A stretch of 64,000 bases of DNA from Glaciimonas sp. (GTDB lineage: Bacteria; Pseudomonadota; Gammaproteobacteria; Burkholderiales; Burkholderiaceae_D): the NCBI GenBank assembly GCA_012927625.1, contig JABBOV010000008.1, positions 310,001 to 374,000 of the forward strand, in the 5' to 3' direction. Both the position numbers and the translations under genes were made by a program. Shown piece after piece: positions 35,467 to 44,480 of the stretch. Each line of letters opens with the position of its first letter. Position 1 is the first letter of the stretch. The notes beneath the pieces are model-generated. The model was not told the DNA's origin. It did not search any database and saw only the letters and a program-made list of their open reading frames with translations.

Positions 35467-36711
35467 TCACGACCCAGACTGGTTTGTGTTCATCATGACC
35501 GTAACAGCAGCAACCCGCGCCGCGCGAATCGCCGGCGCGATGCGTTGCGGCTGGCCTGGAAAACCTTGCGCAATGCCGGCCGCGATCTGTCCCGCATCGA
35601 CCGCTTGCGCGGCAGCCAGAGCTCCCTGCAGATGATGCGCCCAGGCCGGAGCCACGCCGCCATCCGCTTCACTACCGCCCATGCTGTATGCCAGCGCCTG
35701 CAGCATGTCGGTGAAACGCTGCGGCTTGCGCAACGCGTCACAACGCTCGATCAGAGCCACGATGGCAGCGGCGCCGAGTTGCAGCGCTTGGCCGGGGTTG
35801 CCACCGAAATTACCGTATTCACGCGCCGTCATGAGCGCGAGATCGCGGCAATCATGCGGCACCCGCAGGCGTTCGCACACCGCTGCGACGGCCGAAATAA
35901 TGTCCGGGCCGGCGTCGGCAGCAGCGTTTGCATCGGTGCCTGAATCGTGCAGCAACACCGCGAAACATATCGGCAAGTCCTTATTTTGCCGCGCTGCAGC
36001 ATCAATGGCCAACATCGCATGCGGGCCGACATCGATGCCAGGATGGTGCCGCGATGGCGCATCCCACACTGCATCCAGTTCCGGCAGCAGGCGCGCCAGC
36101 GCGCCGCAGTCGCGCAGCACATCAAACATGCGTGAGGGTTTTTCTTCCATCAAACCGCGTGCCAGTTCCTGCCAGACCCGCTCCGGCACTAGCGCATCGA
36201 CTTCGCCGGCGGCCACCATGTGCCGCATCAGCAAATTGGTTTCTGCCGCCACCCGAAAGTCATGCGGCGGCAACGCAAAGCGGGCGGCAAAGCGCGCCAG
36301 CCGCAAGATCCGCACCGGGTCTTCGGCAAACGCTGACGAGACATGGCGGAATACCCGCGCCGCAATATCGCGCTGGCCGCCAAACGGATCGATCAGGCTG
36401 CCATCTTCGGCGCGGGCAATAGCATTGATGGTCAGGTCGCGCCGCACCAGATCCTGCTCCAGCGTAACGTCAGGGTCGGCGTGGAACAGGAAGCCTTTGT
36501 AGCCAGGCGCAGTTTTGCGCTCGGTGCGCGCCAGCGCGTACTCTTCGTGTGTTTCGGGGTGTAGGAATACCGGAAAATCTTTGCCCACCGGCATGAAGCC
36601 GCGCTGCAGCATCTGTTGCGGCGTCGCGCCAACCACCACGTAATCGCGATCCTGCACCGGCAAACCCAGCAAGGCATCGCGCACAGCGCCACCGACGGTG
36701 TAGATTTTCAT
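35467..36711 (-). CDS. cca: CCA-adding tRNA nucleotidyltransferase with degenerate HD domain
   Basis: A 414-residue class II tRNA nucleotidyltransferase that adds and repairs the 3' CCA end. The nucleotidyltransferase motifs are clear: VGGAVRDALLG, the acidic pair DRDYVVVG and RRDLTINAIA, then EDPVRILRLARFAARF. Multifunctional proteobacterial Cca enzymes have an HD phosphohydrolase domain with HDLGK and a later His cluster. Here the equivalent is LLHDSGTDANAAADAGPD, so the Lys and the second His group are missing and the phosphatase/phosphodiesterase activity may be lost. The ATG at 36711 is chosen because the family starts MKIYTVGG; the frame itself runs 40 codons further. It is 19 bp downstream of the GST gene. 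Confidence 0.92.
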   Translation of the reverse strand: MKIYTVGGAVRDALLGLPVQDRDYVVVGATPQQMLQRGFMPVGKDFPVFLHPETHEEYALARTERKTAPGYKGFLFHADPDVTLEQDLVRRDLTINAIARAEDGSLIDPFGGQRDIAARVFRHVSSAFAEDPVRILRLARFAARFALPPHDFRVAAETNLLMRHMVAAGEVDALVPERVWQELARGLMEEKPSRMFDVLRDCGALARLLPELDAVWDAPSRHHPGIDVGPHAMLAIDAAARQNKDLPICFAVLLHDSGTDANAAADAGPDIISAVAAVCERLRVPHDCRDLALMTAREYGNFGGNPGQALQLGAAAIVALIERCDALRKPQRFTDMLQALAYSMGGSEADGGVAPAWAHHLQGALAAAQAVDAGQIAAGIAQGFPGQPQRIAPAIRAARVAAVTVMMNTNQSGS

Positions 36712-36730
36712 GGTGATTAATCCGGCAAGA

Positions 36731-37444
36731 TCAATCCGGGCCGGCGTCGTACTTGGCTGAACGCTCCGGCTCAGCCAGTGCTTCGCGCATACATTGCGCC
36801 ACCGCAGGGTGGGCGGCAACCCGGTCGGCATACGCTTGCAGCGCCGGCGCCAACGCCACCTGATAGCTTCTGAAACGCATCACCACCGGCGCGTAGTAAG
36901 CGTCCGCAATCGAAAACGCGCCGAACAGGAATTGATGGTGGCCGAAGCGCGCCAGGCATTCTTCCCAGATTTCGCAAATACGGCCGATATCGGCCTGGGC
37001 ATCGGGGGTGCGCCCTTTGCCGGGGAACGACATGCGGATATTCATCGGCATCGCGCTGCGCAAACCGTTAAAGCCGGAATGCATCTCGGCGCAAATGCTG
37101 CGCGCCATGGCGCGGGCGGCGACATCCTGCGGCCACAGGTGCAGATCGGGAAACTGCTCGGCCAGGTATTCGCAAATCGCCAGCGAATCCCAGACCGTGA
37201 TGGGGCCGGCAAGCAGCACCGGCACCCGCCCGGCGGACGATATTTCAGCGATGCGGGTGGCGGTATCGGGCCGGTCCAGCAGAATGCGGTTTTCCTCGAA
37301 GCGAATGCCGAACGCGGTCATCGCCACCCACGGCCGCATCGACCAGGATGAGTAATTCTTGTTGGCGATCACCAGCCTGAGCCTGGATTTGCCGCCATTG
37401 GTCAGCGTATCGGACAGAGTGGTATCAGAATCGGTAGTTTGCAT
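36731..37444 (-). CDS. Glutathione S-transferase family protein
   Basis: A 237-residue protein with an N-terminal thioredoxin-like domain. NKNYSSWSMRPWVAM (about residues 28-42) holds the likely catalytic Ser, and GRVPVLLAG and WDSLAICEYL supply the glutathione-binding cis-Pro and Asp/Ser. A helical C-terminal domain follows. It is close to the bacterial YfcF/zeta-like type. The first 19 residues are extra and acidic. It lies directly upstream of cca. Substrate unknown. Confidence 0.88.
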   Translation of the reverse strand: MQTTDSDTTLSDTLTNGGKSRLRLVIANKNYSSWSMRPWVAMTAFGIRFEENRILLDRPDTATRIAEISSAGRVPVLLAGPITVWDSLAICEYLAEQFPDLHLWPQDVAARAMARSICAEMHSGFNGLRSAMPMNIRMSFPGKGRTPDAQADIGRICEIWEECLARFGHHQFLFGAFSIADAYYAPVVMRFRSYQVALAPALQAYADRVAAHPAVAQCMREALAEPERSAKYDAGPD

Positions 37445-37487
37445 GGAGCTCTTTCGTAAGGACTTCGATGACTACGATCAACTTCAA

Positions 37488-38468
37488 TTAACGGTGCGCG
37501 CTAGCGCGATAATCGTCATAGCGCGCACGCGGGAAACGGCCTGATAAATATTGCGGCGCAATCGCTTCCAGCGCTACCGGCGTAATTCCCAGTTCCGGCG
37601 CAATCGGCGATGTTGTTCCACCTTTTGCCACATTATCGACCTGCATCGAAGCCAGATTATCGCGGCTCATTATCGGGCCGAACGGCGCATATTCCAGCAG
37701 CAGGGCTTGCAGCCGCGCCAGCGACGGCGGCAGTCCAATGACAGGACGCGGATAACCGGCATACAGGCCGGCTAGTTGCACCAATTGACGCAAGCTGTAC
37801 ACCATCGGGCCAGCCAGCTCGTAAGTGCGGCCGATGGTTTGCTCGCACGCCAGCGCATTGACGAACGCGCGCGCCACATCCTCGACATGAATCGGTTGAA
37901 ATTTCGCCTCTGCGCCACCGAGCGGCACCAGCGGCAAAATTCTTTGCATTGATGCAAACATGTTGAGGAAATGGTCTCCTGCGCCAAACACCACGGAAGG
38001 GCGAAAGATGGTGGTCTTCAGGCTCGGTTCTGAGCGCGCAACAAGCTCCCCGGCGGCTTTCGAGCGCAGGTACATAGACGGCCCGCTGACATCCGCGCCT
38101 AGCGCGCTCATGTGCAAGTAGCGCGACACACCGCTGGCAACACAAGCCGCGACAATGCGTTTCGGCAATTCAACATGGGCGCGCTCAAAATCCGGGCCGT
38201 AAGGGGTGCCTGCCGCACCCGCACGCGAATGCAAAATTCCCACCAGGTTGACCACTGCATCGACATCTTGCATCAGGCCGCGCAATACCGCATCGTCATG
38301 CACATCGGCTTCGACCACATCGACTGTCGGCAGCGTAATCAGCGCCTTGGCGCGCTCGCGGTTGCGGGTCGGCACCACCACGACATGGCCGGCGTTCGAC
38401 AATTGCGCAACCAGGCTGCTGCCGACAAAGCCGCTGCCGCCGATTACTAATACTGTTGGGTATCGCAT
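37488..38468 (-). CDS. NDUFA9-like NAD(P)-binding protein (atypical SDR)
   Basis: A 326-residue atypical short-chain dehydrogenase of the complex I NDUFA9 subunit type. The N-terminal Rossmann motif is VIGGSGFVGSSLVAQL (residues 8-23), followed by VVPTRNRERA and the segment VVNLVGILH. The catalytic Tyr-Lys pair of classical members is not in its usual form. Relatives are common in betaproteobacteria, often described as membrane-associated oxidoreductases or mRNA-binding proteins; the role is uncertain. AAGGAG precedes the ATG. Copy 3 of the dispersed repeat is upstream. Confidence 0.82.
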   Translation of the reverse strand: MRYPTVLVIGGSGFVGSSLVAQLSNAGHVVVVPTRNRERAKALITLPTVDVVEADVHDDAVLRGLMQDVDAVVNLVGILHSRAGAAGTPYGPDFERAHVELPKRIVAACVASGVSRYLHMSALGADVSGPSMYLRSKAAGELVARSEPSLKTTIFRPSVVFGAGDHFLNMFASMQRILPLVPLGGAEAKFQPIHVEDVARAFVNALACEQTIGRTYELAGPMVYSLRQLVQLAGLYAGYPRPVIGLPPSLARLQALLLEYAPFGPIMSRDNLASMQVDNVAKGGTTSPIAPELGITPVALEAIAPQYLSGRFPRARYDDYRASAHR

Positions 38469-38572
38469 GGGGTGTTACTCCTTGAACTTAGTGTGCCGGT
38501 GCGGCAGAAATTATTGTTTTGAATTGTTGGTTAGAGCTGAGATTGCGAAGTTAAACCTACGGAAACTAGGCT

Positions 38573-38634
38573 TAGTATTTTTTACAACCGCAATAAATAC
38601 ATGCGGAAAATACGATAAAAATAGTGATACTCGT
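38573..38634 (-). repeat. Dispersed intergenic repeat, copy 3 (minus orientation)
   Basis: Read on the minus strand: GAGTAT (38632-38627), exactly 20 nt, CCGCAT (38606-38601), then ATTGCGG and AATACTAAG. It is between the NDUFA9-like gene and slt. Confidence 0.75.
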
Positions 38635-38719
38635 CATATTTTTGGAACACTGGCAATTATTCAGCCCATTTTAAGAGAAATCCAAACTGAAGCAGTTCTT
38701 CGTGAAAAATGCATTTTTA

Positions 38720-40645
38720 CTAGTTCGGGGCAACCGACCCCAATCGGGCCTTGAGCGACTGCGGCTGGCCATCGAACAGGGCTGCATAATATGTTGCGTT
38801 GGATAGCACGTTCTTGACGTAGCCCCGGGTTTCCGAAAACGGGATGGTCTCGGCAAAGATCGCCCCTTCCACCGTTCCCGGCAAGGTGGCGCGCCAAGCC
38901 CGCGGCCGCCCTGGGCCGGCATTGTAAGCGGCGGTTGCCAGTGCTTGCGAACCGCCCAGATCGCCCAGGACGATATTGAGGTAATTGGTGCCGAGCATGA
39001 TATTGGTTTCAATCTCGTTGACCCGGCCAGGCGCAAACTCACCGAAGCCGATCTTGTTGGCAACCCACTTGGCGGTAGCCGGCATGATCTGCATCAGGCC
39101 GGAAGCGCCGACATTCGAGCGCGCATCCATGATGAAGCGCGACTCCTGCCGAATTAGCCCGTAGACCCAGGCCATGTCGATGCCGAGTTTTTGGGTGTAG
39201 ACGCGCATGATGTCGCGAAACGGCGCGGGGAAGCGCTGTTCGAAATTAACTTCCGTTTTAGTGCGGTCGGAGGTGTTCACCATCCGATCCAGCACATTGC
39301 TTTGGCGCGCAAACTCGGCTGCAGCCAAATACTGACGCTCGTTCAGTTTACGCAATTCCCAATTCCATTCCCGCGTGCCTTCAAAGCGTAAGTTCATGGC
39401 GAAAAACTTCAGTGCGCGGCGAAAACCCGCATTCGCCGCCATTGCTGCCACTTCAGCCGGAGTGGACTTGGCGGCGCTGGCAGGAATGGTAATTTTGCCA
39501 CCGCCTTCTTCGATCGCCAACTGCCCATAAAAATTGGTTTGATCGGCAATCGAGGCAAACATTTGTTGCGCTGCCTGGTTCTGCCCTTGCGCCTTCAGCG
39601 AGCGCGCCGCCCAGTAGACCCAGGTTGCATCGGTGCTCAAGATTGCTGGCATCGCATCGATCGCCGCGCCGACTTGTTTCCAATCGCCGGCCCGCAAGGC
39701 GGCGCGCGCGCGCCACTGATATCCCTCCAGCGACAAACGGGCGCCATCCGCACGACGCCAATATCCGGCAGCTTCTGGAGCCAGATTGAGCGAAGCCGGC
39801 AAGGCGATCTGGGCCCAGCCCTGGGCCTGTTCCGGCCGAGTCAAGCCTGCACTATTGCCGGACAAGCCGCGCGCGGCTTGCTCTGGACTGGATTTGGCGA
39901 AGCGGCCGAGTGCGATCAGGTACGCCTCGTGCGCAGCACGCCCGCTGCCTGGGCCGTAAGCCACTGTCAGCGCCGGCTGACTGATGGCAGTGCCAATTTT
40001 TTCCACCATCGACAGATCAACCAGTGCAGTCAGCGCACGCGCCAATCCGACATTGTTGACCTCGGCCGCCAGTCGAACTTGTTGCCACAGATCGTTCTCA
40101 TCAAACTGCCCGGTTTCGGCCAGAGAAGTGAGCAAGGCCACACAAGCAGGTCCATAATTTTTCGGCTCGACCAGCAGCGCCCGGGCTTCGACCGCCACTG
40201 ACTGTCGTTTTTCGATGCGCGACATCAATGCATAACACTTGAGCTGAGTGTCATCATCGAGCACGAATTGCGGATATTGCTCGTCGAACCTTTTCCAGTC
40301 GCGTAGCCGGCCCAACTCCAGCAGCCAGTCGTTGCGCAAGCGGTCGGCAATCGCACTGCCGTCATAGCGCGCCAAATAGCTGCGAATTTCCGTCTCGGAC
40401 GCGGTTTTCAGGTGCGCCTTGAGGCGATAGTAATTGACATAGGAATCAATGTCATAATTTGACAGCCGCGCCGCAATACTGTCGGTTTTTTCTACATCGT
40501 CTTTACGCGCGGCAGCGCGCAAGGCAATGAAATCCTCGTCCGCGCCTAATTGCTCTGCCAACTTGAACTGGGCGTGGGCGACCGGCAGCAGGGTCAGCGC
40601 TGCAGCAGCAAGTGTAATTCGGGTAATTCGTTTGATGGTAAACAT
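38720..40645 (-). CDS. slt: Soluble lytic murein transglycosylase (Slt70-like)
   Basis: About 641 residues: signal peptide (ends PVAHA), a long alpha-helical superhelix, and a C-terminal SLT domain. The catalytic Glu is in GLIRQESRF, followed by SNVGASGLMQIMPATA and later NIMLGTNYL and ATAAYNAGPGR. It cleaves peptidoglycan to 1,6-anhydro-muropeptides. The length fits Slt70. The frame begins with a GTG two codons earlier; the ATG at 40645 is preferred. It is divergent from fau, with about 24 bp between starts, so their promoters must overlap the genes or each other. Confidence 0.93.
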   Translation of the reverse strand: MFTIKRITRITLAAAALTLLPVAHAQFKLAEQLGADEDFIALRAAARKDDVEKTDSIAARLSNYDIDSYVNYYRLKAHLKTASETEIRSYLARYDGSAIADRLRNDWLLELGRLRDWKRFDEQYPQFVLDDDTQLKCYALMSRIEKRQSVAVEARALLVEPKNYGPACVALLTSLAETGQFDENDLWQQVRLAAEVNNVGLARALTALVDLSMVEKIGTAISQPALTVAYGPGSGRAAHEAYLIALGRFAKSSPEQAARGLSGNSAGLTRPEQAQGWAQIALPASLNLAPEAAGYWRRADGARLSLEGYQWRARAALRAGDWKQVGAAIDAMPAILSTDATWVYWAARSLKAQGQNQAAQQMFASIADQTNFYGQLAIEEGGGKITIPASAAKSTPAEVAAMAANAGFRRALKFFAMNLRFEGTREWNWELRKLNERQYLAAAEFARQSNVLDRMVNTSDRTKTEVNFEQRFPAPFRDIMRVYTQKLGIDMAWVYGLIRQESRFIMDARSNVGASGLMQIMPATAKWVANKIGFGEFAPGRVNEIETNIMLGTNYLNIVLGDLGGSQALATAAYNAGPGRPRAWRATLPGTVEGAIFAETIPFSETRGYVKNVLSNATYYAALFDGQPQSLKARLGSVAPN

Positions 40646-40669
40646 AGACACAATTTCTACTACTTTCTC

Positions 40670-41290
40670 ATGACAGGTTTCAGCATAACACGCGATTTCG
40701 GCAGTATTTTAGCGCATGACAATCCACCGCAACCTGCTGTTGCAGAAGATGACAAAATCATCCTGCGCCGCAGCCTGCTTGCGCTACGCAGCGGTATCGC
40801 AAGCGAACAGCGCACACAGTACGATCAGAGCATCGGTCGCCAGGTCGCCGACTGGTGGCGCACGCATCCGGTGTCGGTGCTGGGAGTGTATTGGCCAATC
40901 CGGCATGAACCAGATTTGCATGCGGCGTATGCCGCACTAGCTGCAGCAGGCGTGCAGTTGGCGCTGCCGGTTGTGACAGTACCCGACGCGCCGTTGCAAT
41001 TCGCCGCCTGGGCACCAGGCGCACCACTGGTCAAGGATGCCTTCGGCGTATCGATTCCGGCCGGAACCATCGTCCCGCTGCAACCGCAAGCATTGCTGAT
41101 TCCTTGCGTCGGTTTCACGGCTGCCGGGATTCGGCTCGGTTATGGCGGCGGCTATTACGACCGCACGCTGGCAGCCGCAGCACGCCCGCTCGCCGTCGGC
41201 ATCGCTTATAGCTGCACCAAAGCCGATTTTGCTGCCGCCGCGCACGATGTGGCGATGGACGCCATCGTCACTGAAAATGGCATTCAGTAG
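40670..41290 (+). CDS. fau: 5-formyltetrahydrofolate cyclo-ligase
   Basis: A 206-residue enzyme turning 5-formyl-THF to 5,10-methenyl-THF with ATP. The signature GIRLGYGGGYYDRTLA is at about residues 155-170, and the N-terminal part has the helical KIILRRSLLALR segment. The ATG at 40670 gives a slightly long N-terminus (about 20 residues before the family core); the earlier in-frame start lies inside slt and is unlikely. Its stop codon lies inside a palindromic repeat shared with the convergent metF. Both genes serve folate one-carbon metabolism. Confidence 0.92.
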   Translation: MTGFSITRDFGSILAHDNPPQPAVAEDDKIILRRSLLALRSGIASEQRTQYDQSIGRQVADWWRTHPVSVLGVYWPIRHEPDLHAAYAALAAAGVQLALPVVTVPDAPLQFAAWAPGAPLVKDAFGVSIPAGTIVPLQPQALLIPCVGFTAAGIRLGYGGGYYDRTLAAAARPLAVGIAYSCTKADFAAAAHDVAMDAIVTENGIQ

Positions 41291-41340
41291 TGCAGGCCTC
41301 CGTGCCTGCATTGGTTACAGGCACGGAGGCCTGCACTACT
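41286..41340. repeat. Palindromic repeat spanning the stop codons of fau and metF
   Basis: A perfect inverted repeat with 23-bp arms (41286-41308 and 41318-41340) built on GTGCAGGCCTCCGTGCCTG, loop 9 nt. Both TAG stop codons fall in it. A second copy is at 44371-44426. It could serve as a two-way terminator. Confidence 0.85.
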
Positions 41341-42166
41341 ATTTCAGCCGTTGCAATATGGCGCTGGTCGGTGCCGACTGATTCATCGAGTAAAAGTGCA
41401 AGCCAGGCGCTCCGCCGGCGAGCAGGCGCTCGCACAATTGCGTCACCACATCCAAACCGAAAGCCTTGATGGAATCGGAATCGTCGCCGAAACTGGCCAG
41501 TTTCAGCCGAATCCAGCGCGGGATTTCCGAGCCGCACATATCCGAAAAACGCATCAATTGCGAATAATTGGTAATCGGCATGATGCCCGGCACTACCGGC
41601 ACCCGCACGCCCTTCTTGTGGGCGTTATCCAGAAATTCGAAATAGGCATCGGCGTTATAGAAATACTGGGTGATCGCAGCGTTCGCGCCAGCCTGCACTT
41701 TGCGTACGAAATTGTGCAGGTCATCTTGCGGCGACTTGGCCTGCGGGTGCATTTCGGGATAGGCCGCAACCTCGATATGAAACCAGTCGCCGGTTTCAGA
41801 ACGGATGAACTCTACCAGTTCACTGGCATACCTAAGCTCGCCGGCGCCGCCATAGCCGCTCGGCAAATCGCCGCGCAAGGCTACCAGCCGGCGAATCCCG
41901 TGCGCTTTGTAATCAGCCAGAATCGCGCGTATCGATTCCCGCGAACTGCCGACACAGGAAAGATGCGGCGCGGCGTCCAGGCCCTCGCCCATGATTTCAA
42001 GCACCGTATCGAGCGTGCCTTGTTGGGTCGAGCCGCCGGCACCGAACGTCACCGAAAAATATTTCGGATGCAGTACCGTTAATTTTGCGCGCGTCGCACG
42101 CAGTTTCTCGGTACCTTCCGCAGTTTTTGGCGGAAAAAATTCGACGCTAAAGTTTTCTTTGGACAT
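41339..42166 (-). CDS. metF: 5,10-methylenetetrahydrofolate reductase
   Basis: A 275-residue FAD enzyme that makes 5-methyl-THF for methionine synthesis. The signatures are NFSVEFFPPKTAEG at the N-terminus (Glu near residue 9 is catalytic in relatives), SVTFGAGGST, LRGDLPSG and AVTQYFYNADAYFEF-like AAITQYFYNAD. The ATG is directly next to the stop of the holin-like gene, so the two are co-translated. Upstream on the same strand is ahcY with its SAH riboswitch; in related genomes ahcY and metF form one unit. Confidence 0.95.
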   Translation of the reverse strand: MSKENFSVEFFPPKTAEGTEKLRATRAKLTVLHPKYFSVTFGAGGSTQQGTLDTVLEIMGEGLDAAPHLSCVGSSRESIRAILADYKAHGIRRLVALRGDLPSGYGGAGELRYASELVEFIRSETGDWFHIEVAAYPEMHPQAKSPQDDLHNFVRKVQAGANAAITQYFYNADAYFEFLDNAHKKGVRVPVVPGIMPITNYSQLMRFSDMCGSEIPRWIRLKLASFGDDSDSIKAFGLDVVTQLCERLLAGGAPGLHFYSMNQSAPTSAILQRLK

Positions 42167-42508
42167 TTAATGTTTCAGCAGGATCGCCGACAAGGCCCAG
42201 GAAATGATGCTAAACAGCAAAGCGCCACCAACTGCCGACCAAAAACCGCCGACATGAAAGCCATTCACCATGCTAGCTACCGCCCAGAACATCAGCCCAT
42301 TGACGACAAAAATGAACAAGCCCATCGTCAGCACCGTTACCGGCAAGGTCAGCAGGATGAAAATCGGCCGGATCAAGGTATTGACCAGTCCCAGCAGTAG
42401 TGCGGCAATTAAAGCGGTGGCAAAACTATCGACGCGCACTGAGTGCATCAGGTAAGGCAAGGCCAGCAGAGCCAGCGTATTGATAAGCCATGAAACGAGT
42501 AATAGCAT
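42167..42508 (-). CDS. Small four-helix membrane protein (phage holin 4 superfamily, DUF type)
   Basis: A 113-residue protein with four hydrophobic helices: LLLVSWLINTLALLALPYL, ALIAALLLGLVNTLIRPIF, a GLFIFVVNGLMFWAVASMV segment and a last helix before LLKH. It matches the mycobacterial-type 4-TM holin-like family often found between ahcY and metF in Burkholderiales; its role there is unknown and phage lysis is unlikely. The ATG at 42508 is chosen for the AAAGG ahead of it; the frame opens at 42532. It abuts metF without any gap. Confidence 0.85.
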   Translation of the reverse strand: MLLLVSWLINTLALLALPYLMHSVRVDSFATALIAALLLGLVNTLIRPIFILLTLPVTVLTMGLFIFVVNGLMFWAVASMVNGFHVGGFWSAVGGALLFSIISWALSAILLKH

Positions 42509-42570
42509 GACAACCTTTCGGATTAAATACATCGTGCATCAGCGCACTTATGCAGATCAGTTACTAAAAA

Positions 42571-42632
42571 TATACTCCCAATAGGAGCATATGTTTACCG
42601 CATATAAATAGTATGAAATCTCAATATACTCC
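42571..42632 (+). repeat. Dispersed intergenic repeat, copy 4 (rearranged)
   Basis: ATACTCC-N5-GGAGCAT begins the element, followed after only 7 nt by CCGCAT, then ATACTCC at the far end. It has the family blocks but with a shorter spacer and end repeats in both directions, as if deleted or made from two inverted copies. It lies in the gap after ahcY, together with a 7-bp stem (AATCCTC/GAGGATT, 42760-42785) that may end ahcY transcription. Confidence 0.6.
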
Positions 42633-42790
42633 ATGTTATTTAATAATTACAACAACTGTTCTGTTCGCAGGCAACGGCGATTTTCTCCGTCCCTTTCAAG
42701 GGACGAGGCCGGGCAAGGAATGGGTTTGTTGTGCAGCAAAAAATCCATCCCCGCCCTAATCCTCCGAAAGAGAGAGGATTTCTTTCCACA

Positions 42791-44242
42791 TCAATACCGA
42801 TAGTGCTCCGGCTTGTAAGGGCCGGCCTGGGTCACGCCGATATATGCGGCCTGCTCTTCGGTCAGTTCGGTCAGTTGTGCATTGAGTTTTTTCAATTGCA
42901 GGCGCGCCACTTTTTCATCCAGATGCTTGGGTAGCGTGTAGACGCCGACTGGATAAGCGGCAGTGTTGCCAAACAATTCGATTTGCGCAATGGTTTGATT
43001 GGCAAACGACGAACTCATCACATACGATGGATGGCCGGTACCGCAGCCCAGATTCACCAATCGGCCTTCAGCCAGCAGAATAATGCGTTTTCCGTCAGGG
43101 AAGATCACGTGATCGACTTGCGGTTTGATGTTTTCCCAGGTGTATTGCTTGAGCGAGGCGACATCGATTTCATTATCGAAATGGCCGATGTTGCACACGA
43201 TCGCCTGATCTTTCATCTGGCTCATGTGAGCATGCGTCAAGATGTGATAGTTGCCGGTGCAAGTGACAAAAATATCGCCGTGCGCAGCCGCGTAATCCAT
43301 CGTCACCACGCGATAGCCTTCCATTGCTGCCTGCAGCGCGCAGATCGGATCGATTTCAGTGACCCACACTTGCGCCGACAAAGCTCGCATCGCCTGTGCA
43401 GAACCTTTGCCGACATCGCCATAACCGGCGATCACCGCCACCTTGCCGGCGATCATCACGTCAGTGGCCCGCTTGATGCCGTCCACCAGCGATTCGCGGC
43501 ACCCGTACAAGTTGTCGAACTTGGATTTGGTGACCGAATCGTTGACATTGATGGCAGGGAAAGCCAGCTTGCCGTCCTTGTGCATCTGGTACAAGCGATG
43601 CACGCCGGTAGTGGTTTCTTCCGTCACGCCCTTGATTGCAGCCAGACGATTGGAATACCAGCCGGGTTGGGTCGCCAGGCGTTTCTTGATTGCATTGAAC
43701 AGACAAATTTCTTCCTCGGATGCTGGATGATCCAGTACCGAAGCGTCTTGTTCAGCCCGCGTGCCCAGATGCAACAGCAAGGTCGCATCGCCGCCATCGT
43801 CGAGGATCATGTTGGCGTATTGAATTTGCCCTTGCGCATCATTGGTCCATTCGAAGATGCGATGGGTAAATTCCCAATAATCATCCAGCGATTCTCCCTT
43901 GAAGGCAAACACCGGCGTGCCGTCAGCGGCAATCGCCGCAGCAGCGTGATCCTGGGTTGAGTAAATATTGCACGAGGCCCAGCGCACATCCGCACCGAGC
44001 GCCTCCAGGGTCTGGATCAGCACCGCGGTCTGGATCGTCATGTGAATCGAGCCGGCAATCCGCGCACCTTTGAGCGGTTGGGCCGCGGCAAACTCTTCCC
44101 GAATTGCCATCAAGCCGGGCATTTCGGTTTCGGCAATGCGGATTTCCTTGCGGCCCCAATCGGCCAGAGTCAGGTCAGCGACAGAATAATCTATGGGTGC
44201 TGCGGAGGTAATGCTTATGGAATGGGAAACTACGGCGTTCAT
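42791..44242 (-). CDS. ahcY: S-adenosylhomocysteine hydrolase
   Basis: A 483-residue enzyme that splits S-adenosylhomocysteine (SAH) to adenosine and homocysteine with bound NAD. Motifs: [22 protein letters not shown] near the N-terminus, the NAD loop [29 protein letters not shown], and the C-terminal KPEHYRY, the last two residues of which reach into the neighbouring subunit. The ATG at 44242 has AAAGGAGGG before it; the frame extends 24 codons further but into the riboswitch. Control: an SAH riboswitch in the leader, presumably raising expression when SAH accumulates. Confidence 0.97.
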   Translation of the reverse strand: MNAVVSHSISITSAAPIDYSVADLTLADWGRKEIRIAETEMPGLMAIREEFAAAQPLKGARIAGSIHMTIQTAVLIQTLEALGADVRWASCNIYSTQDHAAAAIAADGTPVFAFKGESLDDYWEFTHRIFEWTNDAQGQIQYANMILDDGGDATLLLHLGTRAEQDASVLDHPASEEEICLFNAIKKRLATQPGWYSNRLAAIKGVTEETTTGVHRLYQMHKDGKLAFPAINVNDSVTKSKFDNLYGCRESLVDGIKRATDVMIAGKVAVIAGYGDVGKGSAQAMRALSAQVWVTEIDPICALQAAMEGYRVVTMDYAAAHGDIFVTCTGNYHILTHAHMSQMKDQAIVCNIGHFDNEIDVASLKQYTWENIKPQVDHVIFPDGKRIILLAEGRLVNLGCGTGHPSYVMSSSFANQTIAQIELFGNTAAYPVGVYTLPKHLDEKVARLQLKKLNAQLTELTEEQAAYIGVTQAGPYKPEHYRY

Positions 44243-44271
44243 CACGCCCTCCTTTCGGTTAGAAAAAAAGT

Positions 44272-44354
44272 AACGTGAGCGCAGTTGCGGGAAAAAATTG
44301 CCCAAGCCTGACATTGCTTACTGAAAGTAAGCAATACTGCAACGCTCCTTGGGG
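44272..44354 (-). ncRNA. SAH riboswitch upstream of ahcY
   Basis: On the minus strand the leader reads CCCCAAGGAGCGTTGC, a hairpin ATTGCTTAC...GTAAGCAAT, CAGGCTTGGG, then GCAACTGCGCTCAC. CCCAAG pairs with CTTGGG, and GAGCG and GTTGC pair with CGCTC and GCAAC, giving the conserved pseudoknot. This matches the SAH riboswitch consensus (AAGGAGCGYUGC, CAGGCU, CGCUCAC) known upstream of ahcY in beta- and gammaproteobacteria. It begins close to the predicted start point and ends about 30 nt before the ahcY ATG. Confidence 0.9.
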
Positions 44355-44360
44355 AGTGGA

Positions 44361-44366
44361 ATTATA
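44361..44366 (-). promoter_or_regulatory. -10 box of the ahcY promoter
   Basis: TATAAT on the minus strand, about 7 nt before the first base of the riboswitch. No good -35 hexamer is seen; the region where it should be is the end of the palindromic repeat at 44371-44426. Confidence 0.6.
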
Positions 44367-44370
44367 ACCC

Positions 44371-44426
44371 AGTAGTGCAGGCCTCCGTGCCTGCATCGGT
44401 TTGCAGGCACGGAGGCCTGCACTACT
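44371..44426. repeat. Palindromic repeat, second copy
   Basis: The same sequence as the repeat over the fau/metF stops, here with 25-bp arms (44371-44395 and 44402-44426) and a 6-nt loop. It lies between the metK terminator and the ahcY -10 box. Confidence 0.85.
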
Positions 44427-44439
44427 CGAATTACGTAAT

Positions 44440-44471
44440 AAAAAAAGTAGGGCGGGTGCAACCCGCCCTAC
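44440..44471 (-). terminator. Intrinsic terminator of metK
   Basis: On the minus strand GTAGGGCGGGT pairs perfectly with ACCCGCCCTAC around a 3-nt loop and is followed by T7. It starts 10 nt after the metK stop and so separates metK from ahcY. Confidence 0.9.
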
Positions 44472-44480
44472 CAAAAAATC

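Noticed and set aside
42167-42508. Phage holin and hence a prophage
   Set aside because: The protein belongs to a 4-TM family often placed between ahcY and metF in Burkholderiales; no other phage genes are near.
42983-43960. 325-residue plus-strand open frame opposite ahcY
   Set aside because: It is a shadow of the highly conserved ahcY gene.
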